A DNA stretch of 64,000 nt, from positions 209,264 to 273,263 of the forward strand of contig JAFQEA010000016.1 of the NCBI GenBank assembly GCA_017399185.1, read 5' to 3'. Of the stretch, positions 1 to 9,701 are shown one piece after another (positions within the stretch are counted from its first letter, which is position 1; every line of letters starts with the position of its first letter). The position numbers and the translations under genes were made by a program. Below the pieces are notes generated by a model. The model ran no database searches, had not been told where the DNA came from, and saw only the letters and a list, made by a program, of their open reading frames with translations. Origin of the DNA: Clostridia bacterium (lineage in GTDB: Bacteria > Bacillota > Clostridia > Christensenellales > Borkfalkiaceae).

Positions 1-1088
<1,088 letters not shown>

Positions 1089-1119
1089 TTTTTTGACATT
1101 TACGGGAGATTTTTAGATT

Positions 1120-3672
1120 ATGGCTAAAAAACAATTCAGTCCGGAGTTGACACAAGAATTCAAAAAGACCCTTGAACAAACAAAGGTCATTAATATAGAA
1201 GTCGATAACGAAATGAAACGCTCCTTCATTGCTTACGCGATGGCAGTTAACGTTTCAAGGGCTATCCCTGACGTAAGGGACGGCTTAAAGCCCGTTCACA
1301 GACGTATTTTGTACTCTATGAACGAAATCGGCTTAACCCCCGATAAAGCTTACAAAAAATGCGCTACAATCGTCGGTGACGTTTTAGGTAAGTACCACCC
1401 ACACGGCGACAGCTCTGTTTACGACGCGCTCGTTCGTTTGGCGCAGGACTTTTCAATCAACCTACCACTTGTTGACGGCCACGGCAACTTCGGTTCTGTT
1501 GACGGCGACCCACCTGCTGCTTACCGTTACACGGAAGCAAGGATGAGCAAGCTTGCAATCGAAATGCTACGTGATATCGACAAGGAAACAGTTGACTTTT
1601 ATCCTAACTTTGACGATACGCGCATGCAACCGACGGTGCTCCCTGCAAGGATACCTAACCTTTTGGTAAACGGCGCAGACGGTATCGCCGTTGGTATGGC
1701 AACAAATATCCCACCGCATAACTTAAACGAAGTAATCGACGGCACTATCGCGTTAATGGATAACCCTGACATTACTATCGAAGAATTAATGGAATATATC
1801 CCTGCACCTGACTATCCAACGGGCGCAACACTTTTGGGCCGTGCGGGCATTAAGCAAGCCTACTTAACTGGCCGTGGCGGGTATATTTTACGCTCTAAAT
1901 GCGAAATCGAAGAGTTCAACGGCGGCACACGCTCAAGGATTATCGTAACCGAAATCCCTTACCAGGTAAACAAGCAAAAGCTTATTGAAACTATTGCCGA
2001 CATGGTAAAGGCTAAAAAGCTTGAAGGTATTTCCGATATCAACGACGAATCCGACCGCCAGGGTATGCGTATCGTTATCGAAGTTAAAAAGGACGCAAAC
2101 CCACAAGTCGTACTCAACACTTTATATAAACACACTTCGTTGCAGACAAGCGACGGTATAATCTTACTTGCACTCGTTGACGGCGAGCCAAAGGTTTTAA
2201 ACCTTAAACGCATTTTGGAAGAATACGTTAAGCACCAGGTAACCGTTACCGAACGCAAAACCCGATACGATCTTAATAAGACTAAAGAACGCGAGCATAT
2301 CGTAAGGGGCTTGGTTATTGCTTTAACCGACATTGACGAAGTTATCGCTATCATTAAAAAGTCAAAGGATAGGTACGAAGCCCAAGCCAACTTAATGGCA
2401 CACTTTAACCTTTCCGATAAGCAAGCAAACGCTATTTTGGAAATGCGCTTACAAAGACTCACGTCATTGGAAGTTGAAAAGCTTACTGATGAGCTTGCCG
2501 AGCTTGAACGCATTATCGAAGATTTAACCGATATCCTTCAAAAGCCTGAACGCGTACGCGCAATCGTTAAGGAAGACCTTCTTCAGGTTAAGGAAAAATA
2601 CGTTACCCCAAGAAGAACAGAGCTTTCTTACGACCCGTCCAGCATTGAAGACGCTGACCTTATCGCCCGTGAAGACGTTGTTATTTCACTCACGCACTTT
2701 GGCTATATCAAGCGTTTACCGGTTGCTGAATACAAGTCACAGCACCGCGGTGGCAGGGGCGTTATGGCGCACAAGCCGAAGGAAGAAGACTTCGTTGAAA
2801 GGATGTTCGTTTCTTCAACGCACGACAGATTGTTGTTCTTTACCAACTACGGCAAGGTTTACTCAACAGTTGCGTTTACTATCCCTGAAGCCCAAAAGAC
2901 GGCGCGCGGCAGGGCTGTGGTTAACCTTTTACAGCTATCTGACGGTGAAAGGGTTACTTCTATTATTCCTTGCAACAAAGACCAGGAAGGCTTCGTTGTA
3001 ATGGCAACAAAGAAAGGTCTTATCAAAAAGACTGCACTTTCTGAATTTGATAATATCCGCAAGACGGGTAAGATTGCTTTAACCCTTGTTGAAGGCGACC
3101 AGCTTATCGCGGTTGACCAAACCACGGGTGAAAACGAAATTATGATTGCTTCACACAACGGTAAGTGTATCCGCTTTGCTGAAAGCGACGTAAGGCCAAC
3201 TGGCCGCGGCTCACAGGGCGTTAAGTCAATGGACGTTGACGATGACGACTTTGTCGTTGATATGCTCGTATTACAGCCTAACCACGATATCTTTACTATT
3301 TCAACGCTCGGCTTCGGTAAGCGTAGCAGCGTGGAAGATTATCGCTTACAATCACGTGGCGGTAAGGGTATTAAGGCCGGTATCTTTAACGAAAAGACAG
3401 GTATGCTTGCAAACCTTAAACAGGTTGACGATAACGACGATATTATGATTATCACTGACACGGGTACAATCATAAGAATCCACGCTGACGAAATTTCATC
3501 AATCGGCCGTTCAACCAAGGGCGTAATCATAATGCGTACTGACGATAACGCTAAAATCGTAACGGTTTCTATCACCCCGCGTGAAGATGAAGAAATCCCT
3601 GAAGGCGAAGAAGCTGAAACGGAAGAAGCTGTTGAAGGTCAATTAGAAGAAGCTCCTGAAGTTCAAGAATAA
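1120..3672 (+). CDS. gyrA: DNA gyrase subunit A
   Basis: This is the DNA breakage-reunion subunit of gyrase, 850 residues. The winged-helix region contains [10 protein letters not shown], where Ser98 and Asp102 correspond to E. coli Ser83 and Asp87, the usual quinolone-resistance positions; both carry the susceptible-type residues. The catalytic tyrosine is Tyr137 in AAYRYTEAR. The C-terminal beta-pinwheel begins with a GyrA box, QHRGGRG, near residue 545, which separates it from ParC. It ends in an acidic Glu-rich tail of about 25 residues. The start at 1120 follows a GGGAG ribosome site. It is cotranscribed with gyrB and ends at a strong terminator. Confidence 0.98.
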   Translation: MAKKQFSPELTQEFKKTLEQTKVINIEVDNEMKRSFIAYAMAVNVSRAIPDVRDGLKPVHRRILYSMNEIGLTPDKAYKKCATIVGDVLGKYHPHGDSSVYDALVRLAQDFSINLPLVDGHGNFGSVDGDPPAAYRYTEARMSKLAIEMLRDIDKETVDFYPNFDDTRMQPTVLPARIPNLLVNGADGIAVGMATNIPPHNLNEVIDGTIALMDNPDITIEELMEYIPAPDYPTGATLLGRAGIKQAYLTGRGGYILRSKCEIEEFNGGTRSRIIVTEIPYQVNKQKLIETIADMVKAKKLEGISDINDESDRQGMRIVIEVKKDANPQVVLNTLYKHTSLQTSDGIILLALVDGEPKVLNLKRILEEYVKHQVTVTERKTRYDLNKTKEREHIVRGLVIALTDIDEVIAIIKKSKDRYEAQANLMAHFNLSDKQANAILEMRLQRLTSLEVEKLTDELAELERIIEDLTDILQKPERVRAIVKEDLLQVKEKYVTPRRTELSYDPSSIEDADLIAREDVVISLTHFGYIKRLPVAEYKSQHRGGRGVMAHKPKEEDFVERMFVSSTHDRLLFFTNYGKVYSTVAFTIPEAQKTARGRAVVNLLQLSDGERVTSIIPCNKDQEGFVVMATKKGLIKKTALSEFDNIRKTGKIALTLVEGDQLIAVDQTTGENEIMIASHNGKCIRFAESDVRPTGRGSQGVKSMDVDDDDFVVDMLVLQPNHDIFTISTLGFGKRSSVEDYRLQSRGGKGIKAGIFNEKTGMLANLKQVDDNDDIMIITDTGTIIRIHADEISSIGRSTKGVIIMRTDDNAKIVTVSITPREDEEIPEGEEAETEEAVEGQLEEAPEVQE

Positions 3673-3706
3673 TAATAAGCACAATATTCAGTGCAAAATA
3701 TAAAAA

Positions 3707-3755
3707 GTGCCCCTATAGGTCGGTTATTGACCTATAGGGGCGTTTATTTTTTATT
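3707..3755 (+). terminator. gyrA terminator built from an inverted pair of the dispersed motif
   Basis: A 13-bp perfect stem (3709-3721 with 3729-3741, loop GGTTATT) is followed by a T-rich tract. Each arm carries CCTATAGG, so the hairpin is two facing copies of the dispersed CTATARG motif. It separates gyrA from the convergent SDR gene. Confidence 0.85.
3713..3726 (+). repeat. Dispersed motif copy, CTATAGGTCGGTTA
   Basis: Intergenic copy, preceded by AAAAAGTGCC. It forms the 5' arm of the gyrA terminator. Confidence 0.75.
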
Positions 3756-3760
3756 TAATT

Positions 3761-4408
3761 TTACCAAATAAAGTTGGATTTATGTGCTTCGCCGTTATCA
3801 ACGAGTATATCCTGACCCGTCATTGATTTGTTTATTACGGTTAAAAAATAACTAAACTCTGCAATTTCTTCAACGTCAGCCCACTTGTTTAATAAGGTTT
3901 CGTTTAGAACCTTTTGATAAAGGTCGGGGCTATTTATTATGTGTTCGTTGATATCTGTGATAACACCGCCCGGGGATAGGCTGTTTACCGTTGCGCCGTA
4001 TTTAGCAAGTGATAGCGCAACGTTTTTCATATAAGCAATCACACCGCCCTTTGACGCGGCGTATTCGGGAAATTCAGCACCCGTTGTTCCACTTGCAGAA
4101 GCAATAAATAATACGCTTTTGATATTTTCGTGCATTGCGTAAGCTTTGGTTACGTTAATAGTGCCTTTAAGGTTAATATCAATGTCGCTACTGCTGTTTT
4201 GTACGCCTGCGTTATTGATAAGTACGTCGCAGTCATAAATCTTCGGCAAATTTTTGCTTGTTACGTCGCAAACAAAGTGGTTATAATTTGGGTGGTTTAT
4301 GGTGCTATCTAAAATATCAATGCCAAAAACCGTGTGGCCTGCGCTTAAAAATCTGTTGCAAATTGCGCGCCCAATGCCTTTTGAACTGCCGGTGACTATT
4401 ATTTTCAT
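3761..4408 (-). CDS. Short-chain dehydrogenase/reductase (SDR), coupled to queuosine-precursor transporter
   Basis: This is a 215-residue classical SDR, an NAD(P)-dependent oxidoreductase with a Rossmann fold. The cofactor motif is TGSSKGIG at residues 7-14, followed by NNAG near residue 87 and the catalytic YAASK near residue 137. The substrate is not evident; it resembles FabG-like enzymes but is short. Its ATG overlaps the TGA of the upstream VUT transporter (ATGA), implying translational coupling in one operon controlled by the preQ1 riboswitch. A role in queuosine salvage is therefore an inference from context only. The Asn of the catalytic tetrad was not verified. Confidence 0.85.
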   Translation of the reverse strand: MKIIVTGSSKGIGRAICNRFLSAGHTVFGIDILDSTINHPNYNHFVCDVTSKNLPKIYDCDVLINNAGVQNSSSDIDINLKGTINVTKAYAMHENIKSVLFIASASGTTGAEFPEYAASKGGVIAYMKNVALSLAKYGATVNSLSPGGVITDINEHIINSPDLYQKVLNETLLNKWADVEEIAEFSYFLTVINKSMTGQDILVDNGEAHKSNFIW

Positions 4409-5118
4409 AAGGATTCCCCCTTACTAAAGGTTTTAAGATAAACTCTGTAGCCGATTGGTGAGAAAACAAGCTGAACTATAAGCTCAACCGCCATACCGCA
4501 GAGCGAGCAGGTTAAGCATTGCAAAACCGTCCAGCCAAAAAAGAAATGCCCAACGGTTATGGCAAAAATAAAGTTGTCGATAAACTGACTTATAAGGGTT
4601 GATATGCCGCTTCTTAAATAATATTCGGCTTTATCGGACAGCTTGCCAAACAAAATTTTACCGACCAAGTGGTTTGTGTAATTATTGACAAAGGCTGAAA
4701 GAACAAAGCAGATACTGCTCATTAGTAAAACGTACCACGTACCGCCAAGCGTTTTGTTTATAGCGCTATTTATAGCTGCGCTGTTTTCAACGCCGACCGC
4801 GCGCCACCACGTGCCTGGGATAAGGCTTGCCAAAAACAAAATCAAACAAAAAAAGACGCTGATAAGAACTGATACTACCGATAAAACGTTAGCGTGCTTT
4901 GGCCCAAAGCGCTTGGTTACGATATCAAGGATTAAATATACAAGCCATGATACGATTATACCTGCGTCAAGGGCGAGAAAGCTTACGTTAAGCGCAAGGC
5001 TTTTACCGGCAAGGACGTTCATGATAAATAGCGTCATTGCAACTAATGCAAAAAGTATTGCGGGCACGTCCTTTAAGACCTTGCCCATAAATTTTAAGTT
5101 GTTTTTAAATTTTTCCAT
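4405..5118 (-). CDS. VUT/YhhQ-family queuosine precursor transporter
   Basis: This is an integral membrane protein of 237 residues with about six hydrophobic segments. It carries features of the Vut_1 (YhhQ) family: DIVTKRFG after the second segment and the intramembrane RSGISTLISQFIDNF signature near residue 170. Family members import queuosine precursors such as preQ0, preQ1 or queuine. The assignment is supported independently by a preQ1-I riboswitch in the leader. The only sensible start is the ATG at 5118, because a TGA lies upstream in frame. No SD lies just before it; the nearest G-rich element is the riboswitch tail about 30 nt away. The downstream SDR overlaps by 4 bp. Confidence 0.85.
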   Translation of the reverse strand: MEKFKNNLKFMGKVLKDVPAILFALVAMTLFIMNVLAGKSLALNVSFLALDAGIIVSWLVYLILDIVTKRFGPKHANVLSVVSVLISVFFCLILFLASLIPGTWWRAVGVENSAAINSAINKTLGGTWYVLLMSSICFVLSAFVNNYTNHLVGKILFGKLSDKAEYYLRSGISTLISQFIDNFIFAITVGHFFFGWTVLQCLTCSLCGMAVELIVQLVFSPIGYRVYLKTFSKGESL

Positions 5119-5147
5119 AATATGGTTGTTTTGACTAAATCAAAACG

Positions 5148-5191
5148 CCCCCTAGTTTTATTTATAGACAGGATGGTTACGAACTGTCTGT
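5148..5191 (-). promoter_or_regulatory. preQ1-I riboswitch
   Basis: Read on the minus strand, the P1 stem AGACAG/CTGTCT encloses the loop TTCGTAACCATC. An A-rich tail ending AAAACTAGG follows. This matches the compact preQ1-I aptamer layout (GUUC...AACC..., short P1, tail AAAACUA). The tail runs into GGGGG, which could be the sequestered ribosome site, implying translational control. Between it and the ATG lies a 7-8-bp hairpin with arms GTTTTGA and TCAAAAC. Downstream gene content (a queuosine precursor transporter) agrees with the ligand. Confidence 0.83.
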
Positions 5192-5286
5192 TATTTTGTT
5201 GTAGTAAGATTTTATCACAGATTGCCGCTAAATAAAAACGTTTTGCCCACGTTTATTGCAAAAGGTGATAAATTTTGCCCCAATTT

Positions 5287-5814
5287 TTAGCGGGATAATA
5301 ATTTGGCAAGTCTAAATCCGTTATATCGCTGCATAACGACAAATATAAGGTCAATAAGTGCCGCGCATAGGGACGTTATGGTGAAAACCCAGAATTTCCC
5401 AAGGAAAATGCTTGCTAAAATAGGTAAAAAGCTAAATAAAACGATAACAAGGTGTACAGCTTGCGCCCGCTTACAGGACGTTAAAAGCTGGCTTGGGGTA
5501 AGCTTTTTTATATCAAATTGGGTTTTATCAAAGGTGGGCATTTTATCCTTCCAGCGCTTTACTTTTAAAAATGCGTAAAGTTTTTGCTCAAAGCGTGAAA
5601 GGCGAAATACCTTTTTTGGGTTATAGGTTTTATCCTTAAAAAAGGGCAGTAAAAGATAACCAACCAAAAGGCGCATAACAAAATGATAGCACGTTGTGGC
5701 AAAGCTTATTGCCAAAGTTAGCCAAATATTGCCACCTAAAATGAAATATAACAAAATAGCACCGCCAAAAAGTAGTAAAGTTATGGCAGAAATTGCAATC
5801 ATTGTCCTTTTCAC
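5287..5814 (-). CDS. Membrane protein, possible CrtO-like acyltransferase family
   Basis: This 175-residue protein has about four membrane segments (residues 5-27, 30-57, 120-138 and 143-162). A basic cytoplasmic stretch between them contains RWKDKMPTF. That motif recalls the glycosyl-diaponeurosporenoate acyltransferase (CrtO)-like family, but I regard this as a weak resemblance. The GTG at 5814 is preferred: an AAGGGG site lies 10 nt upstream, whereas the alternative ATG four codons later would have its SD too close. It follows the U32 peptidase gene with only a 1-bp gap, so it is in the same operon. Function is unknown. Confidence 0.6.
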   Translation of the reverse strand: MKRTMIAISAITLLLFGGAILLYFILGGNIWLTLAISFATTCYHFVMRLLVGYLLLPFFKDKTYNPKKVFRLSRFEQKLYAFLKVKRWKDKMPTFDKTQFDIKKLTPSQLLTSCKRAQAVHLVIVLFSFLPILASIFLGKFWVFTITSLCAALIDLIFVVMQRYNGFRLAKLLSR

Positions 5815-5815
5815 G

Positions 5816-8008
5816 TTATTCTAACCCCTTATTATGGTGACCAAGTGTGTAAGACGTAAAGTATTTTTTGCTGTCAAGCGGCGTTTTTGAAGATAAAATA
5901 GCCTGCTTTTGCTCTTTTGAAAGGGTAATAAGGTTAAAAATCTTGTTACCTTGGTAGTCGGTTAATAGCGTTGCGCAGTTATAAAGCTCAAAACGGCAAT
6001 TCATAATTTTAACGCGGCGCAATATAAAATCACGCGTTCCGTCAGATAGGGTATAAAATGTTTGCTTGGTGCAATTTTTGCAGTCCTTTTTAAAGGGGCA
6101 ATAGCATAAATCCATTACCTTGATTGCGCCTGCCGCATAGTAAAAAGCATCGGCATTATTTAGCAAAAATGACTTGTCAAGCTCTTTAGAAAGTGCAACA
6201 ATTTCTACTTCCTTTTGTGCTTCAGATAGTGCCGCCTTGTTATAAACGTTTGCCCCTGTACCCAAGATAATCGGCTTATAGGCCCACTTTTTAAGGCTAA
6301 TACCATAGTATCCGTCAACGTAAAGCCCGTCAAAGCGGTCAATAAACGGATAAACGCTATCAAGTTCCTTTTGGCTCATCTTGCCAAAAAGGTATAAATA
6401 TTTTTTTGATTTATGACCACTTAAATCGGTAAAAAATTTATCGTAGGAAGGTTGGTTTAGATAATCATCCGGGCTAAACACCGCAAAGTCAAAATCAAAT
6501 TCAGAAATATCTGAAAAATCGCGGTCAATGATTATGGTGCGATTAACGCCGTCAAGCTTGTTGACAGCAGGGGATATATAGCCCGTTAAGTATTGGTTGT
6601 GCTTTGGTGAAAGGATAGAAACTACCTTTTCTAAAAATTCGCGCCTTAACTTATTAAGCTGACTTTTTGCAATAAATACGCCGTCAGTTTCAACGTGCAC
6701 GCTTATATCAAGCGGCAAGGTGTCGGCCTTTTTAAGTCCGTTTTCAATATCTAATGCGGACATCGGCTGGTTTTTAGCCTTTTCTAAAACAAAGTCGCCT
6801 TCATATTCAATTTGCTGTCCGTTGATATTAGAATAAAGCTTTGGCTTATTGCCAACTAAAAGCGCGGCGTATATATCAATAGGTAAGGTGCGTTTATGCT
6901 TTAAAGGCTCTGTGTCAACGGCAATATCCGTGGTAAGGTTTAAATCATACCCGACTTTAGCAATGCCTTTAAACATAATTTTGCCGTCGGTATTTACCGT
7001 AAAGTTACCAACTTCTTTGCCGTCAAAAACTATTTTACCGCTATCGCCAAAGACTAATTTATGGTCTGTTTTTGCTGTTAAGGTATCGCCCTTAACTGCG
7101 GTTATAGTGCCAATTTTTTGCCCCTTATGGTTTTGTATCTTGTCAGAAATCAAGTTTTTATCCTGACCAAAGCCCAAGCCCAAGGTGTAGTCACCGCGGT
7201 TAAAAGTACGCGTTAACGGGCTTATAGACGGACTTTTGCCGTCAAAAAGGTCGCGATAATATTTAGTTGCGTGATACGTATAGCTGCTTTTACGCATACG
7301 CCCTTCTATTTTATAAGAGCTTACGCCAGCATCCTTTAGCTCAAAAATCTTTTCGCCCAAGGATAAATCTGCTAAAGAAATCAGATAGCCTTCCTTATCG
7401 CGCCCACCGCCCGTTACGCGGTAAAGCTTTCTGCACGGCTGCTTGCACGCGCCGCGGTTACCGCTTAAGTTTCCTGCAAAGCCCGAAAGATAGCATTGAC
7501 CTGAAAAGGCCGTGCAAAGCGCGCCTTGAATAAAGGCTTCGGTTTCAATAATTTGGGTTATCTTTTTGATTTCTTCAATAGGAGTTTCGCGCGCTAAAAC
7601 CACGCGGCTGAACCCGTATTCTTTAGCGAGTTTTGCCCCGTAAACGTTATTAACGCCCGCTTGGGTTGATAGGTGAAGCTCTAAATCGGGCAAAAGCTTT
7701 TTAAGGTATTTACCCAAAAACATATCCTGCACGATAACCGCATCAACGCCCACGTTGTAGCAAAAATTAGCGTACTCAAAAAATTCTTCAAGCTCACTAT
7801 CCTTTATAAGGGTATTTATGGCAACGTAAACCTTTACGCCCAGGATATGTGCGTAATCAACGAAGAAGGGTAAATTTTCAGTTGTAAAGTTTTGTGCGTT
7901 TTTGCGCGCGGAAAATTTATCAAGTCCTAAATATACCGCATCTGCCCCGCCGTTTATTGCCGCATAAAAGCAATCAATGCTCCCTGCGGGGGATAAAACT
8001 TCTGTCAT
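5816..8008 (-). CDS. U32 family peptidase (RlhA/YhbU-like)
   Basis: This is a long (730-residue) U32 protein. It contains the family signature EAFIQGALCTAFSGQCYLS near residues 155-175, with further cysteines in NRGACKQPC just after. In characterised members such as RlhA these cysteines are tied to prephenate-dependent tRNA/rRNA hydroxylation rather than proteolysis. The N-terminus (LSPAGS...ADAVYLGLD) is the TIM-barrel start. The C-terminal half includes a second Cys cluster, CYCPFKKDCKNC, near residue 640. The start at 8008 follows AAGGGG. Two copies of the dispersed motif lie in its coding sequence, both in sense orientation. Whether it modifies RNA or cleaves peptides cannot be decided here. 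Confidence 0.9.
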   Translation of the reverse strand: MTEVLSPAGSIDCFYAAINGGADAVYLGLDKFSARKNAQNFTTENLPFFVDYAHILGVKVYVAINTLIKDSELEEFFEYANFCYNVGVDAVIVQDMFLGKYLKKLLPDLELHLSTQAGVNNVYGAKLAKEYGFSRVVLARETPIEEIKKITQIIETEAFIQGALCTAFSGQCYLSGFAGNLSGNRGACKQPCRKLYRVTGGGRDKEGYLISLADLSLGEKIFELKDAGVSSYKIEGRMRKSSYTYHATKYYRDLFDGKSPSISPLTRTFNRGDYTLGLGFGQDKNLISDKIQNHKGQKIGTITAVKGDTLTAKTDHKLVFGDSGKIVFDGKEVGNFTVNTDGKIMFKGIAKVGYDLNLTTDIAVDTEPLKHKRTLPIDIYAALLVGNKPKLYSNINGQQIEYEGDFVLEKAKNQPMSALDIENGLKKADTLPLDISVHVETDGVFIAKSQLNKLRREFLEKVVSILSPKHNQYLTGYISPAVNKLDGVNRTIIIDRDFSDISEFDFDFAVFSPDDYLNQPSYDKFFTDLSGHKSKKYLYLFGKMSQKELDSVYPFIDRFDGLYVDGYYGISLKKWAYKPIILGTGANVYNKAALSEAQKEVEIVALSKELDKSFLLNNADAFYYAAGAIKVMDLCYCPFKKDCKNCTKQTFYTLSDGTRDFILRRVKIMNCRFELYNCATLLTDYQGNKIFNLITLSKEQKQAILSSKTPLDSKKYFTSYTLGHHNKGLE
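6268..6281 (-). repeat. Dispersed motif copy, CTATAAGCCGATTA
   Basis: Inside the U32 gene, in sense, encoding Tyr-Lys-Pro-Ile-Ile. The AAAAAGTGGG flank seen in intergenic copies is also present. Confidence 0.7.
7214..7227 (-). repeat. Dispersed motif copy, CTATAAGCCCGTTA
   Basis: Inside the U32 gene, in sense. It is preceded by AAAAGTCCGT, the same flank as the intergenic copy at 12093. Confidence 0.7.
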
Positions 8009-8052
8009 AACGACCCCTTAAAGAATAATGGAATAATTCAAATTGTATCATT

Positions 8053-8081
8053 ATTTTAGCACAAAATTAATTATTAATCAA
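8053..8081 (-). promoter_or_regulatory. Promoter of the U32 peptidase operon
   Basis: On the minus strand, TTGATT (8076-8081) and TAAAAT (8053-8058) are separated by 17 nt, 45 bp upstream of the start. It is divergent from the FAD dehydrogenase promoter. Confidence 0.6.
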
Positions 8082-8118
8082 GAATAATTAATCTTGGCGA
8101 ATATTTGACCTATTATGT

Positions 8119-8147
8119 TTGCCAAAATTTTTACATTGTGTTAAAAT
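8119..8147 (+). promoter_or_regulatory. Promoter of the FAD dehydrogenase gene
   Basis: TTGCCA (8119-8124) and TAAAAT (8142-8147) are separated by 17 nt, one mismatch to consensus in each box, 45 bp before the ATG. Confidence 0.65.
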
Positions 8148-8191
8148 AATATGGTGCGACGACAAATCTGCACTAAAAAGGACGGTTTTAT

Positions 8192-9589
8192 ATGAAGTAC
8201 GACGTAATTATCATCGGCGCAGGTCCATCAGGCATCTTTTGTGCTTACGAGCTTAAAGAAAAGAACCCCGATTTAAAGGTTTTAATGATTGAAAAGGGCA
8301 GAAGCATTAAAAAACGCGTGTGCCCCAAACGCTTTACGGGTGTTTGTGCCGGTTGCAAGCCTTGTGCAATTACAACAGGCTTTGCAGGCGCAGGTGCTTT
8401 TTCGGACGGCAAGCTTTCCTTATCGCCCGACGTTGGCGGTAACCTGCAACATATTTTAGGCTATGACAAAGCGGTTGAATTAATCAAGCGCTCTGATGAT
8501 ATTTACCTTAAATTCGGTGCAGACACATTTGTTTACGGCATTGACAAGGAAGACGAAATCCGTGAAATCCGCCGTAAAGCAATCGCCGCAAACTTAAAAT
8601 TAATCGAATGCCCGATCCGCCACCTTGGCACGGAAGAAGGCTACAAGATTTATTCCCGCTTAGAACAGCACCTTGAAGATATCGGCGTTGAAATGCAATT
8701 TAACACCATGGTTAACGATATCATTATCGAAGACGGCGTTGCAAAGGGCGTTGTTACCGACAAGGGTCAAACGTATTACGCTGACCATATCGTTTCCGGT
8801 ATCGGCAGGGAAGGCTCTGAATGGTTTTTGGGCGTTTGCCGCAAGCACGGTATTGAAACAAACGTTGGTACGGTTGATATCGGCGTAAGGGTTGAGTGCC
8901 GTGACGAGGTTATGGACGATCTTAACAGAAACCTTTACGAAGCAAAGCTTGTTTACTACTCAAAGACCTTTGACGACAGGGTGCGTACCTTCTGTACAAA
9001 CCCATCTGGCGAAGTTGCAACCGAGTATTATGAAAACGGCCTTGCCGTCGTTAACGGCCACGCTTATAAGAGCAAGGAATACAAAACCAAAAACACCAAC
9101 TTTGCAATTTTGGTTTCCAAAAACTTCACAAAGCCGTTCAAAACCCCAATCGAATACGGCAAGCAAATCGCACAGCTTTCAAACATGCTTTGCGACGGCA
9201 AGATTTTAGTTCAACGCTTTGGCGACGTTTTACGTGGCAGGCGTACCACCGAAGAACGCTTAACGCGTAACAATTTAGTGCCAACCCTAAAGGACGCGGT
9301 GCCGGGGGACTTGTCACTTGTACTGCCACACAGAATTATGACCGACATCGTGGAAATGATTTTCGCGCTCGATAAGGTATCCCCGGGTCTTGCCAGCGAC
9401 GAAACCTTGTTATACGGCGTAGAAGTTAAATTCTATTCCAATTCAGTCGTTGTTGATAAGCACTTTGAAACGAGCATCAAGGGCCTATATTCTATCGGTG
9501 ACGGCGCGTCGGTTACACGTGGGCTTCAACAGGCTTCAGCAAACGGCTTGTCTGTTGCAGATTCTATTTTAGACAGACTTGCTAAATAG
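8192..9589 (+). CDS. FAD-dependent dehydrogenase (COG2509-type)
   Basis: This 465-residue flavoprotein has an N-terminal dinucleotide-binding motif, GAGPSG, at residues 9-14. A cysteine-rich segment near residues 45-62 (CPKR...CAGCKPC) precedes a Gly-rich FSDGKLS motif. The C-terminus has the second FAD contact, YSIGDGASVTRGLQQA. These features match the uncharacterised FAD-dependent dehydrogenase family COG2509, common in anaerobic Firmicutes. The Cys cluster may bind metal or be redox active, but the reaction is unknown. It is a single gene with its own promoter and a following hairpin terminator. The start has AAAGGA 12 nt upstream. Confidence 0.88.
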   Translation: MKYDVIIIGAGPSGIFCAYELKEKNPDLKVLMIEKGRSIKKRVCPKRFTGVCAGCKPCAITTGFAGAGAFSDGKLSLSPDVGGNLQHILGYDKAVELIKRSDDIYLKFGADTFVYGIDKEDEIREIRRKAIAANLKLIECPIRHLGTEEGYKIYSRLEQHLEDIGVEMQFNTMVNDIIIEDGVAKGVVTDKGQTYYADHIVSGIGREGSEWFLGVCRKHGIETNVGTVDIGVRVECRDEVMDDLNRNLYEAKLVYYSKTFDDRVRTFCTNPSGEVATEYYENGLAVVNGHAYKSKEYKTKNTNFAILVSKNFTKPFKTPIEYGKQIAQLSNMLCDGKILVQRFGDVLRGRRTTEERLTRNNLVPTLKDAVPGDLSLVLPHRIMTDIVEMIFALDKVSPGLASDETLLYGVEVKFYSNSVVVDKHFETSIKGLYSIGDGASVTRGLQQASANGLSVADSILDRLAK

Positions 9590-9602
9590 TTAAAATTGCA
9601 GA

Positions 9603-9616
9603 TAAACGGCTTATAG
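9603..9616 (-). repeat. Dispersed motif copy, CTATAAGCCGTTTA
   Basis: Lies in the spacer just after the FAD dehydrogenase stop, in reverse orientation. Confidence 0.65.
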
Positions 9617-9646
9617 GCTGACTTATTGACAAAATAAATACAAAAA

Positions 9647-9685
9647 TTGCGGCGGGTTTAGCTATCTAACCGCCGCAAAATTTTA
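9647..9685 (+). terminator. Terminator after the FAD dehydrogenase
   Basis: The stem TTGCGGCGG with CCGCCGCAA is followed by AATTTT, shortly before the M29 start. It may also act as an attenuator for the aminopeptidase gene, since no separate promoter is visible between them. Confidence 0.65.
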
Positions 9686-9701
9686 AAAATAAAGGATAAT
9701 T

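Noticed and set aside
1959..2513. A long open frame antisense to gyrA (184 codons)
   Set aside because: Serine-rich shadow of a conserved gene with no ribosome site or promoter.
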